A DNA stretch of 64,000 nucleotides, taken from the NCBI RefSeq assembly GCF_001908205.1, contig NZ_LGHL01000020.1:1-64000 (forward strand), written 5' to 3'. The DNA is from Bradyrhizobium sp. NAS80.1. Lineage in GTDB: Bacteria > Pseudomonadota > Alphaproteobacteria > Rhizobiales > Xanthobacteraceae. Position 1 is the stretch's first letter, and each line of letters starts with the position of its first letter. This document shows positions 1 to 9,073 of the stretch, piece after piece. The translations under genes and the position numbers were made by a program. The notes under the pieces were generated by a model, which had not been told where the DNA came from, did not search any database, and saw only the letters and a program-made list of their open reading frames with translations.

Positions 1-126
1 TGGCTGGATCGACCCTGGAGTAAATGACCTTGCAACCAATCGGCAACCCGCTCGGCACGAGGTTGTCACCTATGTCTTAGGTACGATCTGTTACCGATGT
101 CTTCGGTCTGGACACTTTGATATTGC

Positions 127-203
127 TGGCGCGCTCGGAAGGATTCGAACCTCCGACCCTCGGAATCGAAATCCGATGCTCTATCCAGCTGAGCTACGAG
201 CGC
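127..203 (-). tRNA. tRNA-Arg (anticodon TCG)
   Basis: Read on the minus strand this folds as a full cloverleaf. The acceptor stem GCGCTCG pairs with CGAGCGC, the D-stem is GCTC/GAGC, and the anticodon loop TTTCGAT carries TCG at positions 34-36. The T-loop is TTCGAAT and the discriminator is G. The 3' CCA is encoded (127-129 on the plus strand read tgg). It decodes CGA-type arginine codons. No tRNA genes flank it. Confidence 0.95.
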
Positions 204-311
204 CCTGACCCGATGACGGGCCCTCCGCGAACGCCACCTGACGGTGCTGGACAAGCCATCGCCGGGGCGCGTCGTTCGGATATGTTCGAATTAGCAGAGA
301 GGCTGGCCAAT

Positions 312-343
312 AAAAAGCCCTCCCCGCCTCGTTTCGAGGCGGG
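312..343 (-). terminator. Intrinsic terminator after the 356-823 gene
   Basis: On the minus strand a 9-bp stem, CCCGCCTCG/CGAGGCGGG with an AAA loop (335-343 with 323-331), is followed by GAGGGC and a T5 run. It lies just past the stop codon of the minus-strand gene ending at 356. Confidence 0.75.
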
Positions 344-355
344 TCGAAGGCGCTG

Positions 356-823
356 TCACCAGGTCATATTGAAGAGCCCGAAATGCGGCTGCTGTGCCAC
401 CATCATGGGCCGGCCGAATTGCTGCCCGAACTGCGGCGCCGGATGCGCCCTGGCGACCCTGCGCTTGTGCTGGACCGGGGTCTTCTTCGCTGCGGCCGCC
501 TCGGGCTTCGGCGTGAACTGGGCGAACGTCTCGCGCACTCGCGCCTTGGCGGACATGTCAGCCAAGGCCGTGCTCTCCTGCACCGGCGGCTGCGGCGCAA
601 CGACCGCGGCGGTTACCACCGGCGCGGCAATCGTCGGCTGACTGGTGTCGAGCACGACGCGGTCGGGCAAGTGGCGATCAGACCGGATGCGGATCGGCGG
701 CTGGTCGTTGCTTGATGTGGCGATGGCCTGTGTAGCCGGCTCTGAGGGCAGAACGTAATCCACCACAAACAACAGTGCGAGCAAGGCTCCACCGACGAAC
801 ATGAAATACCGAAAGATGGGCAT
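356..823 (-). CDS. Hypothetical membrane-anchored protein
   Basis: A 155-residue protein I cannot assign to a family. The start at 823 is chosen because the hydrophobic segment (about residues 7-26, FVGGALLALLFVVDYVL) then sits at the N-terminus as a signal anchor. An upstream in-frame start at 958 would add 45 residues of unlikely composition. The rest is Pro/Ala/Gln-rich with a basic patch (KKTPVQHKRRVARAH) and a Gln/Pro/Phe-rich end, so it is probably a largely disordered periplasmic domain. It stands alone on the minus strand and has a good terminator downstream. Confidence 0.7.
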   Translation of the reverse strand: MPIFRYFMFVGGALLALLFVVDYVLPSEPATQAIATSSNDQPPIRIRSDRHLPDRVVLDTSQPTIAAPVVTAAVVAPQPPVQESTALADMSAKARVRETFAQFTPKPEAAAAKKTPVQHKRRVARAHPAPQFGQQFGRPMMVAQQPHFGLFNMTW

Positions 824-991
824 CAACCGCGCTCCGCCCCCCCGCATCCCCGCGTGGGTTCCTCGCCTTAACCGGCGATCCTCTAATTGGTTCCTGGCCC
901 AGCTCCTCGGTTCAAATGGTGACGCCAAGTTTTTTGGCCAAGCGCCAGGGAGGGTCACTTTTCCGCTATCAGAAGGTGGCGCCCTCTACCT

Positions 992-1564
992 CTACGCACG
1001 CCGTGCTGCGACCAGCGAACACTTCGCCTGATCGGCATTCACGTTGACGAAACCAACGGGGATGTGCGCAAAGGTCTTGCGGCTCTTCATGCTGACCGGG
1101 TCCGCCAGCACGCGGCTGCGGTCGGTCAGATGACTGCCGTCGCGCCGCGCAAACGCGCAGACGATCTCGACATCCTTTACGGCATAGTCATTGTCATTTC
1201 GCAGCGTGAACGTCACCAGCGCCTTCGAGCCAAGGCCGCCGCGCCGCCAGGTCTGCGAGGAAATCCTGAGGCGATTGAGTTCAGCCATTGCCGGAGTCTG
1301 AGCTTCGGAAGCCGGCGAGACCGCGGCTGCCGCATCGCCCGAGGGAGCCGTCTCGACGGGCGCCAGTTCCGACTTCACCGGTTGGGCGCCGTTGCCTTTG
1401 GAGAGGGGCAGCAGCATCCAGACACCGCAGCCGACGATGATTACCGCCAGCAGCCACAACAGGCTGCGGCCAAATGAGACGCTCGCGATTGTCACGGCCC
1501 GCGCCACTCTCTCGCCGATCCCGGCGAAGCGTCCCAATCCGATCCGATCGAGCCTGGCGTTCAT
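992..1564 (-). CDS. Hypothetical membrane protein
   Basis: A 190-residue protein of unknown function. One transmembrane segment lies at about residues 33-52 (SLLWLLAVIIVGCGVWMLL), after a basic N-terminus. A Pro/Ala-rich linker leads to a C-terminal beta-rich domain (about 90-190) with the pattern LRNDNDYAVKDVEIVCAF, reminiscent of periplasmic sandwich domains. The start at 1564 (MNARLDR) is preferred; an in-frame start at 1615 is possible. It is probably monocistronic. Confidence 0.65.
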   Translation of the reverse strand: MNARLDRIGLGRFAGIGERVARAVTIASVSFGRSLLWLLAVIIVGCGVWMLLPLSKGNGAQPVKSELAPVETAPSGDAAAAVSPASEAQTPAMAELNRLRISSQTWRRGGLGSKALVTFTLRNDNDYAVKDVEIVCAFARRDGSHLTDRSRVLADPVSMKSRKTFAHIPVGFVNVNADQAKCSLVAARRA

Positions 1565-1742
1565 GGTTGAATCACCGATAGCGGCCGAAGCCCGTTCGAC
1601 GACGGACCCGACCACTGCTTACCTTAATCCGGCACGCCAACTAAGGTTCCCGCGCATGCGAATCGGCAAGGATGGTGGCGATCACCGGCTAGCGCCGCTA
1701 GCATCCGCCGCAAAGTCGAAGACCCCGTCGGGAGGAAATGAA

Positions 1743-2129
1743 ATGCCAGTCGTCGTCACTTGGGATCACGTCCATCTGCGCAGCCCCGATCCGGAGGCTA
1801 CCGCGGCCTGGCTGCAAGACACCCTCGGTGGCGAGATCGTGCGCGCGCCTGGACGGATCGACGTCAATCTCGGCGGAGCCAGGATCTTCATTGCGCCGCT
1901 CGAAGGCGACAGCGCCGTCAACCCGCCGCCATCGCACCCCCATCAGGGTCTCGACCATTTCGGCCTCTCAGTGAAGGACATCGACGCCGTTGCCGCCGAG
2001 ATCAAGGCTAAAGGGGTTACGTTCACGCGCGAGCCGACAACGATCCGGCCCGGCGTCCGCGTCTGCTTCATCCGCGGCCCCGAAGGCATCTCGATCGAGC
2101 TGCTCGAGCGCGACAAGAAATACACCTGA
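1743..2129 (+). CDS. VOC-family (glyoxalase/bleomycin-resistance fold) protein
   Basis: A 128-residue protein with the vicinal-oxygen-chelate pattern. An N-terminal WDHVHLRSPDPEATAAW gives a first metal-ligand-type His. A second comes from GLDHFGLSVKDIDAV, and a C-terminal acidic ligand is likely in GISIELLER. Such proteins are metal-dependent lyases, dioxygenases or isomerases; the substrate cannot be read from sequence. The start at 1743 is supported by GGGAGGAAATGAA just upstream. The longer open frame reaching back to 1392 runs antisense to the neighbouring gene and is rejected. Confidence 0.85.
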   Translation: MPVVVTWDHVHLRSPDPEATAAWLQDTLGGEIVRAPGRIDVNLGGARIFIAPLEGDSAVNPPPSHPHQGLDHFGLSVKDIDAVAAEIKAKGVTFTREPTTIRPGVRVCFIRGPEGISIELLERDKKYT

Positions 2130-2155
2130 CGCACCCGCATAGGGCGTCGACGAGA

Positions 2156-2179
2156 AGCCGGGCGTGCTGTCGCCCGGCT
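2156..2179. terminator. Convergent hairpin between VOC gene and 2178-2675 gene
   Basis: AGCCGGGCG pairs perfectly with CGCCCGGCT across a 6-nt loop, between the two converging genes and touching the stop of the minus-strand one. There is no T-run, so termination is only a suggestion. Confidence 0.35.
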
Positions 2180-2675
2180 AAGTCATGCTACCGGGCATAA
2201 AGCAACGGATGGTGACGCCGGTGTAGCCGTAGATCGGCCACACCATGGTACGTCCCACGCGGTTAGGCTCCGAGATCACGGCTTCTTCGGGCACGTCGAC
2301 CCAGACGAAGTCCTGCTGCTGGCCGTCGACAACATAACCGAGGCGCGGAACGCGGACACGATAGTGCCCGTCCTTGCTCTCCCAATCGGTGTCCGAGAGC
2401 GCCGAACCGTCCGCATCGGAGCAGCACGGCCCCTTGCCGCTGCGCAGACCGTCGAACCAGGCCTTCAATTCGGCATTGGTGTTGACGAACTGGCCGCGAT
2501 CGCGCGCGTAGCCGAATGGCCCAGCGAACGCTATCAAGGCTAAAACGCAAGTGAGGCTTGCCGCGCTTCGCCAGCGTATCTTGCTACGCGTCCTCCAGTG
2601 CTCGCTTTTGCAATTCGTCGGACGCACACTGCACAGATGCGGCTCATCGCCGCCGGAATCAATCCAGTTGATCAC
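2178..2675 (-). CDS. Hypothetical secreted protein
   Basis: A 165-residue protein with an unusually long charged N-region before a signal-peptide-like core (ASLTCVLALIAFAGPFGYA, about residues 38-57). The true start may therefore be further in at a non-ATG codon. The mature part begins DRGQFVNTNAELKAWFDGL and has paired Cys (GPCCSDADG) and the pattern HYRVRVP...VWVDVPEEAV. This resembles small secreted proteins often seen in Bradyrhizobium. No function is known to me. It converges on the VOC gene. Confidence 0.7.
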   Translation of the reverse strand: MINWIDSGGDEPHLCSVRPTNCKSEHWRTRSKIRWRSAASLTCVLALIAFAGPFGYARDRGQFVNTNAELKAWFDGLRSGKGPCCSDADGSALSDTDWESKDGHYRVRVPRLGYVVDGQQQDFVWVDVPEEAVISEPNRVGRTMVWPIYGYTGVTIRCFMPGSMT

Positions 2676-2934
2676 GCTCGTCTTGCTCCAGCACCCCGCG
2701 GCCAGTGCAACAACGGTTATGCATTTCGCGGGCCAACTTTGATTCGCGTCGACTGGCCTCGCTGCATGATGAGACTGTCATGACAGTATCACACACAAGC
2801 CCGGACAACTAAGGCTCGCGTCGCAGCGGTCGGTCACGACCATCGGCGACTGCCGCGTTGCGCGCGCGAACGCGCTTTGGCATAAAAGCTGGACCAGTCC
2901 GCCTTGGGCAATGGCGGCTGGCTGACGGGACGTT

Positions 2935-3288
2935 ATGAAGAACGGCCTCTATTCAATTCACGTAACCCTGCTCGATGGTCGAGTCGGCAAGGGCAGCGGC
3001 GTGATCCTTTTCCGCGACGGCAAGATTCTTGGCGGCGATGCCTATCTCTATTACACCGGCAGTTACACGGTGAGGGACAACAACACCTTCAAGGGCGAGG
3101 TCCTGGTGCAGCGGCACACCTCGCCTCGTGGCGATGACAATCCGCTGTTCGGCGGTGCCGCGCCGGTCGGCATCGGCGTCAACGGCACCTTCACCGATAC
3201 AAGCGCGGAGATGACTGGGACTGCGCTCGTCGGCAAGGCCAGCCTGATTTTCGGCGCCACCCTCCACAAGCTCGCAGAGGCAGACTAG
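2935..3288 (+). CDS. GrlR-like regulatory domain protein
   Basis: A 117-residue protein beginning MKNGLYSIHVTLLDGRVGKG, followed by GVILFRDGKILGGDAYLYYTGSY. This is the beta-barrel signature of the GrlR family, named for the negative regulator of type III secretion in enteropathogens. Here there is no GrlA partner or secretion locus, so a pathogenicity role should not be assumed. A lipocalin-like ligand-binding role is one alternative. The start at 2935 is the only sensible ATG. It converges on the histidine kinase gene. Confidence 0.75.
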   Translation: MKNGLYSIHVTLLDGRVGKGSGVILFRDGKILGGDAYLYYTGSYTVRDNNTFKGEVLVQRHTSPRGDDNPLFGGAAPVGIGVNGTFTDTSAEMTGTALVGKASLIFGATLHKLAEAD

Positions 3289-3391
3289 AGCGTTTTCGAG
3301 CGAAGTGGATACCGGTTCGCGTAAAGAAAACGCGTCAAAATAAGAATCTCGAGCCCCATTCCGATTCCATCGGAACGGAATTGGCTCCACG

Positions 3392-6079
3392 TCACTCCGC
3401 CGCCTGTTCGAGCGGAGCGACGCGCGGCAGGATAATCTGGATGCGTGTCCCCTCGCCCTGTTCGGAATCGAGATCGAGCCGCCCGCCGAGGCGATTGGTG
3501 ACGATGCTGTAGACGATGTGCAGGCCGAGGCCAGTGCCCCCCTGGTCGCGCCGCGTCGTGAAGAACGGATCGAAGGCGCGGCGGCGGACGTCGAGCGACA
3601 TGCCACAGCCATTGTCAGAGAAGATGATCTCGACATTGTCCTTGCCGGACTCGCGCACCTGGATGTCGATGATCCCCGGACGCCCGTCCGGAAAGGCATG
3701 TGCCACCGAGTTGAGAAACAGATTGGTCAGCACCTGTCCGTACGGGCCGGGATAGCTGTTCATGGTCAGGCTCGGCTGGCAGTCGACGTTGAGCGTCAGA
3801 TTGTGCTTGCGCAGGCCCGGCCGCAGACTCATCACCACCTGCTCGGTAAGGTCGCCGAGATCGAAGATGCGCTGGTCCGAATAGTTGCGATCGGCCGCGA
3901 CCTGCTTGAACGATTGGATCAGCTCGGCGGCACGATTGAGATTGGAGACGAGCTGCGAGGACGCGTCGCGGCTGGTCTTGAGGAAATCGTTGAGCGTGGA
4001 GCGGCGGAGCTCGCCGCGCTCGACCTGGGACGTGAACGTCGCGGTCTTGCGCTCCAGCGCGGAGGCCACCGTGAGGCTGATGCCGACGGGATTGTTGACC
4101 TCATGCGCGACGCCGGCAACGAGCCGCCCGAGCGCGGCAAGCTTCTCCGCCTCGATCAGTGAGGCCTGCGTCTCGCGCAGATTGCGCAGCGCGGTCTCGG
4201 CGGATTCCTTGGCCTTGCGCATTTCCTGCTCGCCGCGCTTGCGCTCGCCGATGTCGAGCGCCACGGTGACGATCCGCTCGATCTCGCCCTCGGCATCGAG
4301 CAGCGGCTGCTTGTTGACAAGCCATTGCCGCATGTTACCGGAGGAGTCCTGGTACTCCTCCTCGTAGAAGCCCAGCCCCTTGCGGAGCCTGAGCACACTC
4401 TTGTCGTTCTCGTCGGTCTTGGCTGCGCCATAGCGCGACATCAGGTCGGCGGTGGTGCGGCCGATGGCATCGCTAGGCTCGATGCCGAAGATGCCGGCCA
4501 TGTAACGATTCATCAGCACATAGCGCAGGTCGCGGTTCTTGACGTTGATGACCGCAGGCACGGTGTCGATGACCTGCTGGAGCAGGCGCCGGCCTTCGGC
4601 GATGGCGTCTTCCGCCCGCTTCTGATCGGTGATGTCGCGCAGCGTGCCCTCGTAGCGGACGATGTTGCCCGCCTCGTCCCGCACGCCTGTGGCACTGTCG
4701 GAGAGCCACAGGATGTCGCCGCTGCGCTGGCGCACCTGGTACTCGAACTCGCGCACCATGCCGTCGCGTGCCATCAGCCGCTGATATTCGGCGCGCGCCT
4801 CGGGGTGGACATAGATTGTGTGGGCGATGTCGTTGACGCTGCCGATAAGGTGCTTCGGGCTGTCATAGCCCATCATCCGCGCCAACGCCGGATTGGCGTT
4901 GAGGAGATCGCCGGCCGGCGTCGTGACATAGATGCCGTCGACCGAGCCTTCGAACAGCTTTCGGTAGCTTTCTTCGGCGAGGCGCTGCTCGGTGAGCGCG
5001 CGCACCGCCGCCTCGCGCGCCGTGTCGGCCTCCTCCAGCGCGCGGCGGAACACTTCGGCCGCCCGCGCGATGTCGCCAATCTCGTTATCGAGGTCGGCGG
5101 ACGGGATCGAGGTCTGCTTCTCGCCGGCGGCCAGAGCGCGGATCGACCTTGCGATCTTCGCAAGCGGCCGGACGGTCCGCCGCACCACGAAGCCCGCCGC
5201 GAGCATGCCGATCAGTACGCAGATGGTGCCGAACACGATGCTCTGCCACCGCGCTTCCGTCAGCGTGCGGGCGAAGTCGCGCGACAGCACGTGACCGCGC
5301 CGTGCGCTGACCTCGCGCAGCAATTCGGTGACGCGCCCGATCAGCCGCCCCTCGGTCCCCAGCACGTCGCGATCGATGTCGGCGATCTGCCGCTCCCGGA
5401 CCGCCACCGCGATGATCGCCTCGGCATAGTCGCTCACGGCCGCCTTCAACTTGGCATCCGCAATGTCCATCGTCCGCATGCTCTGCGCAGCCTGTTCGGC
5501 CGCAGACGGATTGCGGGCGAACAACCCCATTGCGATGCGGCTCTGCGCCTCGGACAGACGCGCGGCCAGCTCGCGATCCGCAGTGCTGGAGACCGCCGCG
5601 TCGAATTTGTCGCGCAGCGGCGGCAGACCGGCAAGCAGCAGGGCGCGGCGATCAATCAGGGTCGAGATGCGCTCGAGGCCGCTGCGATAGGTCGCAAGCC
5701 GCTCGGTGACCCCGTCGATCATGTCCTGCTGCTCGGGCGCGAGCTCGATGCGGGTCTTCTTCAGGATGTCGCTCAGCGTCGAGGCCGCTTCCCCCACCTG
5801 CTTGAACTGGATGCCCGCGCCGGGATCGGTGACGAAGTCGCGCGCCGCGAGGCGCAGCTCGTTCATGCGGCGGTCGATGTCTTCGGCGAGGTCGCCGACG
5901 CTCTGGAGCCGCTGCAGCTCGGCGAAGGTTGTGTCGATGTGCCGGATCGCGATCACGCTCGCGGTCGAGGTGACGATGATCACCGCCAGCACCAACAGGA
6001 AGCTGCCGAACGTGAGCTGGCCGATCGAGAGCGAAAATGTTCGCTTCTTCTCAGGGGTCGGCGTCAATTCGGCGGACAT
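3392..6079 (-). CDS. PAS-domain sensor histidine kinase (orphan)
   Basis: An 895-residue membrane sensor kinase. In order it has TM1 (about 20-45), a long periplasmic helical sensor region, TM2 (about 285-310), HAMP (about 310-360), two PAS domains (about 385-505 and 520-635), a short coiled coil, a HisKA motif AGVAHEVNNPVGI with the phospho-accepting His, and HATPase_c. The last shows the N-box (NLFLNSVAHAF), DNGCGM and GGTGLGLHI. The HEVNNP type belongs to the NtrB/HPK4-like group. The start at 6079 (MSAELTP) is preferred over 6145. No response regulator lies beside it, so its partner is elsewhere. Its signal is unknown. Confidence 0.93.
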   Translation of the reverse strand: MSAELTPTPEKKRTFSLSIGQLTFGSFLLVLAVIIVTSTASVIAIRHIDTTFAELQRLQSVGDLAEDIDRRMNELRLAARDFVTDPGAGIQFKQVGEAASTLSDILKKTRIELAPEQQDMIDGVTERLATYRSGLERISTLIDRRALLLAGLPPLRDKFDAAVSSTADRELAARLSEAQSRIAMGLFARNPSAAEQAAQSMRTMDIADAKLKAAVSDYAEAIIAVAVRERQIADIDRDVLGTEGRLIGRVTELLREVSARRGHVLSRDFARTLTEARWQSIVFGTICVLIGMLAAGFVVRRTVRPLAKIARSIRALAAGEKQTSIPSADLDNEIGDIARAAEVFRRALEEADTAREAAVRALTEQRLAEESYRKLFEGSVDGIYVTTPAGDLLNANPALARMMGYDSPKHLIGSVNDIAHTIYVHPEARAEYQRLMARDGMVREFEYQVRQRSGDILWLSDSATGVRDEAGNIVRYEGTLRDITDQKRAEDAIAEGRRLLQQVIDTVPAVINVKNRDLRYVLMNRYMAGIFGIEPSDAIGRTTADLMSRYGAAKTDENDKSVLRLRKGLGFYEEEYQDSSGNMRQWLVNKQPLLDAEGEIERIVTVALDIGERKRGEQEMRKAKESAETALRNLRETQASLIEAEKLAALGRLVAGVAHEVNNPVGISLTVASALERKTATFTSQVERGELRRSTLNDFLKTSRDASSQLVSNLNRAAELIQSFKQVAADRNYSDQRIFDLGDLTEQVVMSLRPGLRKHNLTLNVDCQPSLTMNSYPGPYGQVLTNLFLNSVAHAFPDGRPGIIDIQVRESGKDNVEIIFSDNGCGMSLDVRRRAFDPFFTTRRDQGGTGLGLHIVYSIVTNRLGGRLDLDSEQGEGTRIQIILPRVAPLEQAAE

Positions 6080-6202
6080 TGGTGTTTTGGACCGGGCGGC
6101 TACTGGCGGTCCAATATACGACGTATTGCGGCCCCGGGGGAACATGCCTCGGAGCCCGAATATCCTTAAATATCGGGGGCCTGCCGCCCTTCTCTCCTCC
6201 GA

Positions 6203-7117
6203 TTATGACGGTCTGACGCTGACCGGCCGCCAGGCCGGGATCGTCATCGCGGTGACGCCGAGGACCACGCAGGCAAGGCCGATCCAGGCAGTCCGGCTCA
6301 AGGTCTCGCCGAGGAAGGCGACGCTGATGGCCACCCCGATCGGGACGCGGAGATAGGCCTGCGCGGTGGTCCCGACCGAGCCGAGGGTCTGGATCAGGCG
6401 GAAGTAGATCGCGAAGGCCGCCGCGGTCGAGAGCACGGCGAGCGCCAGCAGCGCCATCACGGAGCTCAGCGAGGGCGACAGCGTCCACGGCTGCTCGACG
6501 ACCAGCGAGGCCGGGATCAGAACCGCCGAACCCGCCAGCAGCGAGCCGGCGGCGGGCGCCATCGGATCGAGACCCTTGAAGCTGCGGCCGAAGATCGCGG
6601 CGCAGGCGTAGCAGACAGTGGCGGCGACGATCGCCGCCTCCGCAACGAGGCCGCTGCCGATGTCCCGGAAGGCATCGACGCCGACGATCAGGCAAATGCC
6701 GGCCATGCCGGCGACCACGCCGAACAGCTTTCGCGGCGTCGTCGCCCCGTGACGGGTGACCATTGCGGTGAGCAGGAAGGTGAAGATCGGCGCGGCCGAG
6801 TTGAGGATCGTCGCGAGCGCGGCATCGACATGGCGCTCGCCCCAGGCGATCAGTGTCCAGGGGATGACGCTGTTGAGCACGGCCTGGAACGCGAAGCGCT
6901 GCCAGGTCGCGCCGTCCCTCGGCATCCGGACGCCGCGCGCCCACATGACGAGCAGCAACAGCAGGCCCGCGATCGCGGTGCGCGCGGCGATCAGCGTGAT
7001 CGGCGGGATGGTGGCGACGCCGAGCTTGATGAAGGTGTAGGAGCCACCCCAGAGCGTTGCGAGCGCGACCAGCAGCGCCAGCTCGACGGCGATGTTGGTG
7101 TCCTGCCGGTTGTCCAT
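6203..7117 (-). CDS. EamA-family (DMT) transporter
   Basis: A 304-residue inner-membrane protein with about ten hydrophobic helices arranged as two EamA repeats, typified by ATLWGGSYTFIKLGVATIPP near the N-terminus. Family members export amino acids or other metabolites; the substrate cannot be deduced. The start at 7117 (MDNRQDT) has GGGACGG just upstream; an in-frame ATG at 7135 is the alternative. It is probably monocistronic, with 81 bases to the NUDIX gene upstream. Confidence 0.9.
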   Translation of the reverse strand: MDNRQDTNIAVELALLVALATLWGGSYTFIKLGVATIPPITLIAARTAIAGLLLLLVMWARGVRMPRDGATWQRFAFQAVLNSVIPWTLIAWGERHVDAALATILNSAAPIFTFLLTAMVTRHGATTPRKLFGVVAGMAGICLIVGVDAFRDIGSGLVAEAAIVAATVCYACAAIFGRSFKGLDPMAPAAGSLLAGSAVLIPASLVVEQPWTLSPSLSSVMALLALAVLSTAAAFAIYFRLIQTLGSVGTTAQAYLRVPIGVAISVAFLGETLSRTAWIGLACVVLGVTAMTIPAWRPVSVRPS

Positions 7118-7197
7118 CTGATCCGTCCCGTCCATTCGCGATGGGCGGAACCTAGCGCGTCCGCGGTCAGCAATACTTCGCTGGATGTCGAAGTGTC

Positions 7198-7992
7198 CTA
7201 GCCGACCGCCCCGACCTCGAACACCTCGCCGTCATAGCCGGCTTCGCGGGGGATGCGGAGCTGGCGGCCGCTATCGGTCTTGGTCATGACAGGCAGCACC
7301 GTGACGATCGACATGCCGCGGGCATGGTCCAGAGCCGCGCTCACGCTGCCCTGCTTGGCGAGCCGGATCAGATTGCGCGTGGTCGGGAACGGCAGCTTGA
7401 AGCGGCCGCTCTCGCCGCCCTCCACCGCCTCGCGCGGCGACACCCAGATCGAGTCCGTCGACTCCCGGCCGTCATGGGCGCCGAGCTGATCGGGCGGCGC
7501 GGCGGCGAGGAAGAACCAGGTGTCGAAGCGCTTCGGCAGGCCTTCAGGCGTGACCCAGTGCGCGTAAGGCAGCAGCGTATCGAGCGCGAGCTGGAGGCCG
7601 TTATCGGCCAGGATGCTCAGGAAGCTGATTTTGTGCTCGTTGAGCGCAACGCGATGCGCATCCGCAATCTCCCCGGCGCGCCTGGCATCGATTGGCGCGC
7701 CCGAGTCCTTCGCTCGCGCCAGCAAAATGCCGCTCTCCTCAAAAGTCTCGCGGATCGCGGCGATACGAAAGCCGCGGTCCGCTTCGCTTAAGGCCTCGCC
7801 ACCCGAATACAGATCAGACCGGGCGACAATCTCCTTGTCGCCGGCGTCGACGCTGCCGCCCGGAAACACCAGCGCGCCCGAGTTGAACTCGATCTGGTGG
7901 TGGCGGACCATCATGAAGACTTCGATCTCCTTTGCGCCGTCGCGCAGCAGGAGGATCGTCGAGGCGGGACGCGATGCTGATATCTCGGACAT
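7198..7992 (-). CDS. NUDIX hydrolase
   Basis: A 264-residue protein. The Nudix region shows GGSVDAGD and, some 40 residues on, the catalytic helix FRIAAIRETFEESGILL (REtfEEsG, Mg-binding glutamates present). The insertion between the conserved Gly and the helix is longer than in classic MutT, as in NUDT7/NUDT8/NUDT19-like CoA or acyl-CoA hydrolases. That would suit the neighbouring acyl-CoA genes, but this is inference. The start at 7992 (MSEISAS) lies 4 bases after the stop of the DapA-like gene, so the two are very likely co-transcribed. Confidence 0.9.
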   Translation of the reverse strand: MSEISASRPASTILLLRDGAKEIEVFMMVRHHQIEFNSGALVFPGGSVDAGDKEIVARSDLYSGGEALSEADRGFRIAAIRETFEESGILLARAKDSGAPIDARRAGEIADAHRVALNEHKISFLSILADNGLQLALDTLLPYAHWVTPEGLPKRFDTWFFLAAAPPDQLGAHDGRESTDSIWVSPREAVEGGESGRFKLPFPTTRNLIRLAKQGSVSAALDHARGMSIVTVLPVMTKTDSGRQLRIPREAGYDGEVFEVGAVG

Positions 7993-7996
7993 GGGA

Positions 7997-8950
7997 CTAA
8001 CCTGCGGCGCTCGATTGCGGCCCAAGATTGGCGCGCTTGTCGACACGTGCGACGCGCGACAGGAGATAGTCGACCTCCGCCTTTGCCGCCGGCGTGATGG
8101 TTGCGCCCGGCTTGCGTTGGACGCTGGAGGAGATGATGCCGCGCTTCTGCAGCACATATTTCCGCACGGCAAGGCCGGCGCCCGGCTGCTGCTCGTAGCG
8201 GATCAGCGGCAGATGGGCGTCGAACAGGTCATGCGCGGCATCGCGCTTCCCCTCCTTCGACAACCGCACGACGTCGATCAGCAACTCGGGGAAGGCATAG
8301 CCGGTCATGGCGCCGTCGGCGCCGCGTTCCATCTCGAAGTCGAGGAACAGGCCGCCATTGCCGCAGAGGATCGAGAGCGGGCGGAGCGAGCCGTCCTTCT
8401 GGAAGTTGCGCAGCGTCGAGATCTTCTCCAGCCCCGGCCAGTCCTCGTGCTTGAGCATGACGCAGTTCGCATTGTCCGTGACGATCTTGCGGATCACCGC
8501 GGGCGTGAATACTACCGACAGCGTCAACGGATAGTCTTGGAGCACCCATGGCACGTCCGGACCGATCGCCTCCGCCGCCTGCTTGAAATAGCCGATGATC
8601 TGGTCGTCGGTGCGGAGCGACGGCGGCGGCGCGATCATGACGCCGGCCGCGCCTGCATCCATCGACGCCTTTGCCAGCGAGCGCATGGTCGCAAAGCCCG
8701 GCGCGGAGACGCCGACGATCACCTGCATCTTCTTGGCGCGCTTGACGAAGCGCACCGCCACCTGCTGGGCCTCGGCCGCATCGAGCTTCGGCGCCTCACC
8801 GAGGATGCCGAGCACCGTGACGCCGTCGCAGCCGACCTCCTCGTAGAAATCGGTCAGGCGGTCGATCGAGCGCTCGTCGATCCGGCCGTCGTCGTGGAAC
8901 GGCGTCGGCGCGATTGCGAAGGTGCCCTTGGCGTCGGCGGTGAGTTTCAT
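7997..8950 (-). CDS. Dihydrodipicolinate synthase (DapA)-family aldolase/lyase
   Basis: A 317-residue TIM-barrel protein of the N-acetylneuraminate lyase/DapA superfamily. It has the N-terminal GTFAIAPTPFHDDG, the Schiff-base lysine in CVMLKHEDW and a catalytic-type Tyr in VLQDYPLTL. The usual phosphate/carboxylate loop G-T-T-G-E reads GILGE here, so it is unlikely to be the housekeeping lysine enzyme. An uncharacterised 2-oxo-acid aldolase or dehydratase is more likely. It sits between the SDR and NUDIX genes on the same strand. Confidence 0.88.
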   Translation of the reverse strand: MKLTADAKGTFAIAPTPFHDDGRIDERSIDRLTDFYEEVGCDGVTVLGILGEAPKLDAAEAQQVAVRFVKRAKKMQVIVGVSAPGFATMRSLAKASMDAGAAGVMIAPPPSLRTDDQIIGYFKQAAEAIGPDVPWVLQDYPLTLSVVFTPAVIRKIVTDNANCVMLKHEDWPGLEKISTLRNFQKDGSLRPLSILCGNGGLFLDFEMERGADGAMTGYAFPELLIDVVRLSKEGKRDAAHDLFDAHLPLIRYEQQPGAGLAVRKYVLQKRGIISSSVQRKPGATITPAAKAEVDYLLSRVARVDKRANLGPQSSAAG

Positions 8951-8971
8951 CGTTCGTCTGTCCTCTCATTC

Positions 8972-9066
8972 GTCATTCCGGGGCGCGACGCAGTCGCGAG
9001 CCCGGAATCCATAACCACGATCCGGAGTATGCATCCCGGGCTCACGCTTCGCGTGCCCCGGGATGA
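8972..9066. repeat. Palindromic intergenic repeat (REP-like)
   Basis: Fills the gap between the DapA-like and SDR genes. Nested inverted repeats are visible: TCATTCCGGG...CCCGGAAT, and then CCCGGGCTCACG facing CGTGCCCCGGGATGA. It belongs with the GTCAT...ATGAC-ended elements seen elsewhere in this window. It could act as a transcript stabiliser or a partial terminator inside the operon. Confidence 0.7.
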
Positions 9067-9073
9067 CGGCCTT

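Noticed and set aside
1392..1742. N-terminal extension of the VOC protein
   Set aside because: Antisense to the neighbouring membrane-protein gene and lacking VOC features; a strong RBS precedes the ATG at 1743.
4325..6169. 614-codon plus-strand open frame
   Set aside because: Antisense shadow of the histidine kinase.
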